This document shows positions 6,487 to 10,946 of a DNA stretch of 15,448 nt, one piece after another. The notes under the pieces were generated by a model. That model saw only the letters and a list, made by a program, of their open reading frames with translations. It searched no databases and was not told where the DNA came from. Source of the stretch: CAISDH01 sp964398805 (lineage in GTDB: Archaea > Micrarchaeota > Micrarchaeia > Micrarchaeales > Micrarchaeaceae); the NCBI GenBank assembly GCA_964398805.1, contig CAYNNI010000062.1, forward strand, positions 1 to 15,448, in the 5' to 3' direction. The translations under genes were made by a program, and so were the position numbers. Every line of letters begins with the position of its first letter. Within the stretch, counting starts at the first letter, position 1.

Positions 6487-6887
6487 CATATCACCCTGGC
6501 CGCGATTCCCGCGAGCTTGATGTAGCGCTCGACCACTTCCCTCGCCATTGCGCCCTTGACCTCCGTGCCGACCGCGAGGTTGTTGTCGCCCACTATCACC
6601 GCGGCGTTGTCCTCGAACCTCAGGCGCATGCCGTTCGCGCGCCTTATCGGCTGCTTCTGCCTTATTATTACCGCGCGCACCTTCTTCTTGACCCACTGCG
6701 GCGACCCCGACTTGACGCTGCCTATGATTATGTCCCCGATGCCCGCCTTCGGGAGCCGCCCTTTCCTGCCGGCGCTCCTCCCTATCATGCCTATCATCAT
6801 TATCGTCCTCGCGCCGCTGTTGTCCGCGCAGGTGAGCCTGCTGCCGGGCACGAGCCCCCTGCTTATCCTAGAAGAAAAAGCCCTCAT
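6486..6887 (-). CDS. rpl14: 50S ribosomal protein uL14
   Basis: The 133-aa product carries the uL14 hallmarks: SRLTCADNSGARTIMMIGMIG near the N-terminus, KAGIGDIIIGSVKSG, KKKVRAVIIRQKQPIRRANGMRLRFEDNAAVIV, and the C-terminal helix region with ELVE-like REVVERYIKLAGIAARVI. It sits at the subunit interface. A strong GAGGAGGT precedes the ATG, which overlaps the uS17 stop as ATGA. Confidence 0.97.
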   Translation of the reverse strand: MRAFSSRISRGLVPGSRLTCADNSGARTIMMIGMIGRSAGRKGRLPKAGIGDIIIGSVKSGSPQWVKKKVRAVIIRQKQPIRRANGMRLRFEDNAAVIVGDNNLAVGTEVKGAMAREVVERYIKLAGIAARVI

Positions 6888-7180
6888 CGCGCCGACCTCC
6901 TCACTATCTTTGTGACCACGAACGACTTAGTCTTGCTGAGCCTTCTGGTGCCCGAGATCTTCACCACGTCTCCTGTCTTCGCTCCTATGCACTCGGGGTT
7001 GTAGGCGGCGATCCTGGACGTCCTCCTGAGCGAGCGCTCGTACTTGTGCAGGTATATGCTGTACGACCTCTCTATGACTGCGGTCTTCTTCGCCTTGTCG
7101 CTGACAACGACGCCCTCCATCTCGAGGCCGTGCGTCTTCAGGTTTCCGTGTACGGGACACTTAACGTCATTGCACTCCAT
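6884..7180 (-). CDS. rps17: 30S ribosomal protein uS17
   Basis: The 98-aa archaeal uS17 begins MECNDVKCPVHGNLKTHG, close to the archaeal CND-KCP-HG start. The OB-fold core follows, with GVVVSDKAKKTAVIERSYSIYLHKYERSLRRTSRIAAYNPE and then GDVVKISGTRRLSKTKSFVV. It binds 16S rRNA early in assembly. It is a little shorter than typical archaeal homologs. The TAG stop of rnp1 and a GGTG motif lie just upstream of the ATG. Confidence 0.97.
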   Translation of the reverse strand: MECNDVKCPVHGNLKTHGLEMEGVVVSDKAKKTAVIERSYSIYLHKYERSLRRTSRIAAYNPECIGAKTGDVVKISGTRRLSKTKSFVVTKIVRRSAR

Positions 7181-7188
7181 GCCTGCAC

Positions 7189-7503
7189 CTAATACTTTCT
7201 CTTCTTGTAGTACTTCAGGCCTTTCTCGATGCGCTCATGAGGTCTGAAGTCTATCTCTTCGCCGTCCACGACAAAGCTCTGCTTGCCGTGCCGGAACTTG
7301 AACACGCAGCTCTTCTTGACGATCTTTCTCGTCGTCACGCCGCTCCTGACAAGCAACAGGCACTTCGTCTCGTCGACTACAGCGCCCCGTATGCCTATCT
7401 GCGAGCGGTCACTGCAGTTTATGACCTCTGCATCTAAGCCGATAAGCTCATGCAGCACTATGTTTCTATTATTGTAGCTCACAGATTTAAACCTTTCCAA
7501 CAT
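7189..7503 (-). CDS. rnp1: RNase P protein component 1 (Rnp1/Rpp29)
   Basis: Rnp1 is a Sm-like protein subunit of archaeal RNase P, which matures tRNA 5' ends. The 104-aa product shows NIVLHELIGLDAEV, GIRGAVVDETKCLLLV, and the C-terminal IDFRPHERIEKGLKYY, the family signature. It normally sits between SUI1/uL29 and uS17, and here it is the first gene of the ribosomal block. The ATG at 7501-7503 is preferred because it keeps the N-terminal NI-HELIG region. However, a strong TATA-like motif at 7484-7491 lies inside this start region and could give a leaderless transcript that begins near the GTG at 7456-7458. The 5' end overlaps the frame of the broken hicA. Confidence 0.92.
   Translation of the reverse strand: MLERFKSVSYNNRNIVLHELIGLDAEVINCSDRSQIGIRGAVVDETKCLLLVRSGVTTRKIVKKSCVFKFRHGKQSFVVDGEEIDFRPHERIEKGLKYYKKRKY
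7484..7491 (-). promoter_or_regulatory. Possible TATA box for the ribosomal operon, inside the rnp1 5' end
   Basis: On the minus strand GGAAAGG-TTTAAATC reads as a purine-rich BRE-like stretch followed by a TATA-like box. A transcription start about 26 nt downstream would fall near 7462, just before the in-frame GTG at 7456-7458. It could mark the true promoter or a chance match within coding sequence. A weaker alternative, GCTTATTC, lies near 7526-7533. Confidence 0.35.
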
Positions 7504-7782
7504 TCCTTGTAGGTAAATACATTCGGAATAAGCGCGGACAAGCATGTCCTTTGATGTCTCGGTCCAAAAGCTTGATGAATTCCCCAGCAGTAATGCCAGC
7601 CTCCCGTACAATCGCCTTCAACGTGCCTCTTGGCATCTCCTTTCTATTCGGAACAACCGCTCTTCTGTGCGGAGATCGCAAATTCCTTTTATGCGGCTTC
7701 AGGTCTGATGGTCAAATCTGTAGCCAATTTTTGATAGCGCCCTTACAACTTCTATCGTAGATGGCCGAGGAAGCTTAGGCAT
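7487..7782 (-). pseudogene. hicA: Broken hicA toxin gene
   Basis: HicA toxins are small mRNA interferases with a dsRBD-like fold and a catalytic His in a GSHH-type motif. The first frame, from ATG at 7780-7782, reads MPKLPRPSTIEVVRALSKIG then YRFDHQT, a good HicA N-terminus, and then hits TGA (7699-7701) where the Gly of GSH should be. The rest of the family pattern resumes one frame away: RSPHRRAVVPNRKEMPRG, TLKAIVREAGI, then TAGEFIKLL. That frame continues to 7487, into the start of rnp1. So there is both a nonsense codon and a net one-base loss exactly at the catalytic motif. The start overlaps the hicB stop by 8 nt, as is usual for such pairs. The toxin is predicted inactive. Confidence 0.85.
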
Positions 7783-8005
7783 TCACACTCACTGCTACGA
7801 TCTCTTCCCTTATCGAGGGCGGTATAGGCTCGTTGTGCTTCTTGAGGCTGGCGATGTATCCCGCTATCGCGTCCCTTATGTTGGCAAGAGCTTCCTTTCT
7901 GGCCTTTCCATCAGAAACGCAGCCGGGCAAATCGGGAACGGATGCCACAAACACGCCGTCCTCATCCTGCTCCGCCTCAACTCTAAAGTACCTCTCCATC
8001 CGCAT
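7775..8005 (-). CDS. hicB: HicB-type antitoxin
   Basis: This is a 76-aa short HicB of the HicB-like RNase H-fold family: MERYFRVEAEQDEDGVFVAS, then VPDLPGCVSDGKARKEALANIRDAI, the normal VPDLPGC and Ax-NI-EAI pattern, and an IPPSIRE segment. No C-terminal HTH or RHH domain is present. The ATG at 8003-8005 is chosen over the upstream in-frame TTG/ATG options because a TATA-like box (8027-8034) lies at the right distance for a nearly leaderless transcript. Its partner hicA directly downstream is broken, so the antitoxin looks intact but orphaned. Confidence 0.85.
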   Translation of the reverse strand: MRMERYFRVEAEQDEDGVFVASVPDLPGCVSDGKARKEALANIRDAIAGYIASLKKHNEPIPPSIREEIVAVSVNA

Positions 8006-8026
8006 GATAATAACTACACACATTAG

Positions 8027-8034
8027 ATATTTAA
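8027..8034 (-). promoter_or_regulatory. TATA box of hicB
   Basis: Minus-strand TTAAATAT lies 22-29 nt upstream of the hicB ATG, the spacing expected for an archaeal leaderless promoter. Confidence 0.5.
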
Positions 8035-8062
8035 GCAAATACGGCACGCAAAAGAGAGCCTT

Positions 8063-8230
8063 TCAGGCAAGGCATTTCCATGGTATAGGTAGCGGTTCCT
8101 TAAGCGCGGCTTCTTTATTCTTATCTACGATTATCTTCAGATTTCCATCCTGCCTTGTGGCGCGATACATCAATTCCCTGCACCTGCCGCATGGTGGTAA
8201 AGGCACACGCCTCCTGTCTGCTTCGGCTAT
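8063..8230 (-). pseudogene. 3' remnant of a cytidine deaminase-type gene
   Basis: The minus-strand frame ending at TGA 8063-8065 reads DSIAEADRRRVPLPPCGRC, then RELMYRATRQDGNLKIIVDK, then an LKEPLPIPW ending. PCGRCREL (8180-8194 for PCGRC) is the second zinc motif (PCxxC) of the cytidine/blasticidin deaminase family, and the LxELLPxxW-like ending also fits. The upstream half with the catalytic HAE motif is missing: going 5', the frame enters the end of the DUF373 gene and shows no further homology. No suitable start codon is present. It is probably the leftover of a gene cut at its 5' end. It is about 55 residues of an expected 130 or so. Confidence 0.7.
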
Positions 8231-9447
8231 GCTATCGTCACCCTGTCGGAGACGCCCGTTATGCGGTCGACGTCATAGCGTAGCACGCTGCCGTAGTCCG
8301 TCTTGACGAAGATGAATCCGTGGCGCTGGTCCACGTTCGTTATCCTGCCTATGTACGCGCCTATCTCGTTTACGACGTGCTTGCCCTTTATCCTCGCGCG
8401 CCCAATCGCGCGCACGCGCAGGAACGTGCTGAACATCGATATGCCGTAGCCTATCGCCAGGCCTATGACGCTGAAGAGCAGGAACTGCCAGAAGTAGAGC
8501 TGACCTATTATCCACGACGATGCGAGTTCCAGCAGCGCTACGGTTATGATCGCGTAGCCTATGTACGTGCCTTGCGTTATCGCGCGGTAGCGCATGCGTC
8601 TATTGCGCAGGTCTATGACCCTGCCCACAAGGTACAGCGACATGCTCGCCGGGAACAGTATCAGGAAGCCCTCGACGAAGCTCGCAGCTATGGTGAGCCT
8701 GTTGCCCGTGGTGGCGACCGCGCTCGCGTACGAGCCGTACCCTACTATGAGGCATATCAGGAAGAATATTATGGAGCCTACATAGAACACGAAGCTCAGC
8801 CTCTCGATGCTGAAGCCCAAGCCCCTGAACGATTCGGTGAGCGCGTCCATCAGGCCGAACCCCTGCAGCACCAGGTATATGCCGATCAGCGCCACCGGGA
8901 ACTCCCATCCCAGGCTCAGGTAGTAGCTGAGCGCGAACAGCAGGAGCAGCATCGCGGGTATGCCGAAGACTATCCTCGCGTAGTGCGGCTCCTTGAGCTT
9001 CTCCAGCACTGTGAAATACGTGTTCTCGAACTGCGCCGCCTGCTTCATGCGCACCAGGTCGATGCTGTTGATCTTGATCCTGTTCTTGAGCAGCGGCACC
9101 ACGCGCGCGTCGCTCATGCCGTCCGTTACCAGCACGCACGCCTCGCTCTTCAGCCTGTCCACGACGCTCTCTATCTGCCTGGAGAGCTCCCGGTCCGCGA
9201 CGTAGCCCTCGCGCTCCGCGCCCGTTATCGTGGCGACTGCCACGGAATAGCCCTTGCCCCTGAGCTCGTCGTACTTGCGCACCGCCTCGAACATAGCGTT
9301 CGCGTCCGTGTCCTGCGGGTCCGCGAGCGCCAGCTTCGCGGCTGCGCGCAGGTTGTCCGTTCTCCCGATGACCGGCCCCGCGACCTTCACCTTCCTGTAC
9401 AGGTCGTTGTCGACATCGACGTTCAGCACGAGGATTCTCTCAGCCAT
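8227..9447 (-). CDS. DUF373 family archaeal membrane protein
   Basis: The 406-aa product begins with the DUF373 soluble domain (about residues 1-140): ILVLNVDVDNDLYRKVKVAGPVIGRT, then AAKLALADPQDTDANAMFEAVRKYDEL, and VLVTDGMSDARVVPLL. About six hydrophobic segments follow (roughly 155-345), then a short soluble C-terminal part ending GVSDRVTIA. DUF373 is widespread in archaea and has no known reaction; the soluble part looks like a Rossmann-type fold, but that is inference. A TATA box lies 29-37 nt upstream. The inferred transposable element starts about 50 bp upstream, so its insertion spared the core promoter. The stop overlaps the deaminase remnant. Confidence 0.92.
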   Translation of the reverse strand: MAERILVLNVDVDNDLYRKVKVAGPVIGRTDNLRAAAKLALADPQDTDANAMFEAVRKYDELRGKGYSVAVATITGAEREGYVADRELSRQIESVVDRLKSEACVLVTDGMSDARVVPLLKNRIKINSIDLVRMKQAAQFENTYFTVLEKLKEPHYARIVFGIPAMLLLLFALSYYLSLGWEFPVALIGIYLVLQGFGLMDALTESFRGLGFSIERLSFVFYVGSIIFFLICLIVGYGSYASAVATTGNRLTIAASFVEGFLILFPASMSLYLVGRVIDLRNRRMRYRAITQGTYIGYAIITVALLELASSWIIGQLYFWQFLLFSVIGLAIGYGISMFSTFLRVRAIGRARIKGKHVVNEIGAYIGRITNVDQRHGFIFVKTDYGSVLRYDVDRITGVSDRVTIA

Positions 9448-9475
9448 ACGCCCGCAATACTCTGCGAAGGCGCAG

Positions 9476-9484
9476 AATAAAAAG
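9476..9484 (-). promoter_or_regulatory. TATA box of the DUF373 gene
   Basis: Minus-strand CTTTTTATT lies 29-37 nt ahead of the start codon. Between it and the start is a 5-bp inverted repeat (CTGCG-AAGG-CGCAG on the plus strand, 9462-9475) that could be an operator or chance. Confidence 0.5.
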
Positions 9485-9489
9485 CTTGT

Positions 9490-9498
9490 CTTTGGGTT
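9490..9498 (+). repeat. Left 9-bp target-site duplication
   Basis: CTTTGGGTT directly abuts the outer end of the left terminal inverted repeat. The same 9 bases directly abut the right one at 10869-10877. Confidence 0.8.
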
Positions 9499-9510
9499 GG
9501 CTTTGTAGAA
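9499..9510 (+). repeat. Left terminal inverted repeat
   Basis: GGCTTTGTAGAA is the exact reverse complement of the 12 bases at 10857-10868. The similarity weakens right after 12 bp, although TGTAGAAATAAT (9504-9515) recurs exactly, inverted, at 10813-10824. Confidence 0.8.
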
Positions 9511-9553
9511 ATAATGCCCTTAATGCTACAGACAGAAGATTAAAGCGACAGAA

Positions 9554-10141
9554 TCAGGGTACATTTCTCTGATAACTTGCAGGAAGGCTGTTCTTAGCAG
9601 AATCATAAAGAGCCTTGTACTTCTTTTTTATGTGTTGAAGAATGTGATCTACACCAAAAACATAGAGAGGCAGCCTCTTGCTTGTATGCCGTCTATAGAA
9701 GCCTTTGATATGCTCTCCCTTCCATCTCTTTATGGCATCATCACGACTTATTATGATGGGATTTCGGTTACCGCTTTGATAAAATTTGTCTGCCACTGCA
9801 ACAACTGATTGCTCTGGAGTCAAATTATTGATTCCTTTATCGTCCTCGATGAATAACGCTTCTTTCAGGGCTTCAGAGTCAAGTCCGCTGAAGTAGGACT
9901 GTATGTAGTCATTACTCTCGAATTTATCCACTGCCTTATGTGATGTAGCCCCAAAATAGTACTCTGGCTCGAAGGCATGTTTGCGCATTATCACTTCGGC
10001 TATCAAGGTCAGCTTGCTCATATTTGAAATATGACCAAGCGTGCTCTCTTGCGAGTGCTGAACAAAGCAATCAAGCAAGAAAACCTGAGGTAATATTAGT
10101 ATAGTTTCCTTTCTGGAGAGTGCATATTGCGATGTGGCCAA
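9554..10141 (-). CDS. Uncharacterised 195-aa protein of the element (possible PIN-like fold)
   Basis: I do not recognise a family. The start is TTG at 10139-10141. It is supported by GGTGAT-ACT-TTG at the same 3-nt spacing used in the ribosomal operon, and the only stop-free alternative is an ATG 40 codons in. Visible features are a hydrophobic beta-like stretch ending in Asp (ETILILPQVFLLDCF), an acidic patch (LFIEDDKGINNL), then SVVAVADKF and NPIIISRDDAIKRW, and a basic C-terminal third. Scattered Asp/Glu after beta-strand-like runs recall PIN nucleases, and the AbrB-type neighbour would then suggest a VapBC-like pair, but this is a weak inference. Other options are an unknown transposition factor or a defence effector. 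Its base composition is AT-rich, unlike the flanking host genes. Confidence 0.65.
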   Translation of the reverse strand: MATSQYALSRKETILILPQVFLLDCFVQHSQESTLGHISNMSKLTLIAEVIMRKHAFEPEYYFGATSHKAVDKFESNDYIQSYFSGLDSEALKEALFIEDDKGINNLTPEQSVVAVADKFYQSGNRNPIIISRDDAIKRWKGEHIKGFYRRHTSKRLPLYVFGVDHILQHIKKKYKALYDSAKNSLPASYQRNVP

Positions 10142-10180
10142 AGTATCACCGAGAGCATGCTACTATGAGGCTGTAGCTAC

Positions 10181-10384
10181 TTACTTCTGACTTTTCAGAA
10201 ATTCAACGATGCTACCCTCAATCTTCACCATAGCAAAGTCTGGAGCAGAATGATACTTGCCAATCTTTATGTAGACGATATCATCGTCTTTGAAGCCCTG
10301 CTTTCTGGCCTCCTCTTTTAGTCCCCCTTCCAGTACCTTTACGGCTCTTACCATGGCCTTTGAGTACTGTTGCGCCTTTGCCAT
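10181..10384 (-). CDS. Small uncharacterised protein (67-68 aa) of the element
   Basis: The small soluble protein contains KAMVRAVKVLEGGLKEEARK, then FKDDDIVYIKIGKYHSAPDF, then a hydrophobic-charged ending (MVKIEGSIVEFLKSQK). The layout, a helix then alternating beta-like stretches, resembles a small antitoxin or DNA-binding protein, but no family is recognised. The second of two adjacent ATGs is chosen because it gives GTGAT-ATG-ATG with the local 3-nt spacing; the first would start at 10387. It lies upstream of the 195-aa gene in the same direction with a gap of 39 nt, so the two may be co-transcribed. Confidence 0.6.
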   Translation of the reverse strand: MAKAQQYSKAMVRAVKVLEGGLKEEARKQGFKDDDIVYIKIGKYHSAPDFAMVKIEGSIVEFLKSQK

Positions 10385-10414
10385 CATATCACGTTTAGCA
10401 TAAAATAGACAGGA

Positions 10415-10422
10415 CTAAATAC
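10415..10422 (-). promoter_or_regulatory. Possible TATA box for the 68-aa/195-aa gene pair
   Basis: Minus-strand GTATTTAG, preceded by purine-rich AAAGTAAA. A start about 26 nt downstream would lie near 10392, just ahead of the GTGAT ribosome-binding motif (10388-10392). Confidence 0.35.
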
Positions 10423-10476
10423 TTTACTTTGACCGTCCGTAATAATACTCCAAGACTCTTTTAGGTTCAAAGATAT

Positions 10477-10674
10477 TTAGCTCTTTGTACGATGTTCGTA
10501 ATTATGCTCTTTGAGCTTTTTCTTCACTATAAGATTGGGATTGTCTATCTCAGATTCTAATTCATCTCCTTCTTTCCAGCCGAGAGCTTCTATGATTCTC
10601 GGAGGGATATTAATAACCCATTTGGCGTATTCCGTCTTCCCGATTTTCCGGGAAACGTTCTTCTGCAGCCTCAT
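10477..10674 (-). CDS. AbrB/SpoVT-type DNA-binding regulator (antitoxin-like)
   Basis: The 65-aa protein has the swapped-hairpin AbrB pattern: SRKIGKTEYAKWVINIPP, then IIEALGWKEGDELESEI, then NLIVKKK. This matches the archaeal AbrB-like proteins that act as antitoxins or autorepressors. The ATG at 10672-10674 has a TATA-like box (10698-10705) at leaderless distance. Between box and start lies a TTAGGTGCCTAA palindrome, with three more copies beyond. AbrB dimers bind symmetric DNA, so this protein is the obvious candidate to bind those sites and control its own promoter; this is inference from layout. It is the first gene on the minus strand of the AT-rich element. Confidence 0.8.
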   Translation of the reverse strand: MRLQKNVSRKIGKTEYAKWVINIPPRIIEALGWKEGDELESEIDNPNLIVKKKLKEHNYEHRTKS

Positions 10675-10697
10675 AGTAGAGTTTAGGTGCCTAAAGC

Positions 10698-10705
10698 CTT
10701 TTAAG
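10698..10705 (-). promoter_or_regulatory. TATA box of the AbrB-type gene
   Basis: Minus-strand AAAGG-CTTAAAAG lies 24-31 nt ahead of the ATG, which implies a leaderless or nearly leaderless mRNA. It sits between operator sites 1 and 2. Confidence 0.5.
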
Positions 10706-10728
10706 CCTTTGGGTTAGGCACCTAAACC

Positions 10729-10737
10729 TTTATATAT
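10729..10737 (+). promoter_or_regulatory. Outward-facing TATA box of the element
   Basis: TTTATATAT is the strongest TATA match in the window. It points rightward, out of the element. The expected start is near 10759, at operator site 4. It could serve the small ORF at 10773 or read out toward the surface-protein gene at 10947, for which no better promoter is seen in the 70 bp of host sequence ahead of it. Confidence 0.5.
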
Positions 10738-10772
10738 CTTTAGGCGCCTAATACTATTGTTAGGTGCCTAAG

Positions 10773-10913
10773 ATGACCTCACAACAAATGTTGCAGTTAA
10801 ACAGAAACTTTGATTATTTCTACAGAAAAGGGATTACTTCTACAGAAAACGATTTATTCTACAAAGCCCTTTGGGTTGGGCAAACACCCGCAACGCAAGC
10901 TAGGCAGAATTAA
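10773..10913 (+). CDS. Doubtful small ORF (46 aa) across the element's right end
   Basis: An ATG directly follows operator site 4 and opens a 46-codon frame (MTSQQMLQLNRNFDYFYRKG...) ending at TAA 10911-10913. In its favour are the TATA box at the right distance and an AGGTG upstream. Against it, the frame runs through the subterminal repeats and the right inverted repeat into host sequence, so its last 15 codons cannot be native to the element, and it resembles no family. It may be only a transcribed leader. Confidence 0.2.
   Translation: MTSQQMLQLNRNFDYFYRKGITSTENDLFYKALWVGQTPATQARQN
10812..10863. repeat. Subterminal repeats at the right end of the element
   Basis: On the minus strand TGTAGAANTAAT-like units occur at 10852-10863 (within the terminal repeat), 10833-10844 and 10813-10824, spaced 19 and 20 bp. 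The innermost copy, TGTAGAAATAAT, is identical to the single copy at the left end (9504-9515). Repeated, evenly spaced end motifs often serve as binding sites for a transposase; here that is inferred. Confidence 0.65.
10857..10868 (-). repeat. Right terminal inverted repeat
   Basis: TTCTACAAAGCC on the plus strand is the exact reverse complement of 9499-9510. Confidence 0.8.
10869..10877 (+). repeat. Right 9-bp target-site duplication
   Basis: CTTTGGGTT directly follows the right inverted repeat and matches 9490-9498. A near-copy (CTTTGGGTTAGG) also occurs inside the operator region at 10707-10718, probably by chance. Confidence 0.8.
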
Positions 10914-10946
10914 GAATGTTCGGTGCAATAGCAGAGATCGAAGTAC

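Larger units (their letters stand above)
10683..10771. promoter_or_regulatory. Operator array: four TTAGGYRCCTAA-type palindromes in a divergent promoter region
   Basis: Four 12-bp copies lie at 10683-10694 (TTAGGTGCCTAA), 10714-10725 (TTAGGCACCTAA), 10740-10751 (TTAGGCGCCTAA, a perfect palindrome) and 10760-10771 (TTAGGTGCCTAA). Centre-to-centre distances are 31, 26 and 20 bp. Sites 1 and 2 flank the minus-strand TATA box. Sites 2 and 3 flank the plus-strand TATA box, and site 4 overlaps its expected start point. Bound protein would block both promoters. The arms TTAGG/CCTAA are invariant. Confidence 0.75.
9499..10868. mobile_element. 1,370-bp AT-rich transposon-like element with TIRs and 9-bp TSD, no recognisable transposase
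   Basis: Perfect 12-bp inverted ends (9499-9510 and 10857-10868) are flanked immediately by identical 9-bp direct repeats CTTTGGGTT, the structure left by a cut-and-paste or replicative insertion. The interior is clearly richer in A/T than the flanks and uses different codons. It holds three minus-strand genes (AbrB-type regulator, 68-aa protein, 195-aa protein) and a regulatory region with four palindromes, but nothing that reads as a DDE, HUH or serine/tyrosine transposase. Removing it joins ...GTCTTTGGGTT to GGGCAAAC..., restoring a short gap between the divergent DUF373 and surface-protein genes. It may be mobilised in trans by a related full-length element, or the 195-aa protein may be part of an unknown machinery. 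Neither is shown by the sequence. Confidence 0.75.

Noticed and set aside
8320..9480. Plus-strand open frame (386 codons) opposite the DUF373 gene
   Set aside because: Antisense shadow; the DUF373 match on the minus strand explains the region.
10812..10868. Short tandem repeats considered as a CRISPR array
   Set aside because: Units of 19-20 bp with no unique spacers; they fit subterminal repeats of the element better.
10869..10946. Search for a tRNA gene or tRNA 3' end as an integration site
   Set aside because: No T-loop sequence (GGTTCRANYCC) or cloverleaf is seen, and the end structure fits a TIR-type transposon and not a tRNA-targeting integrase.
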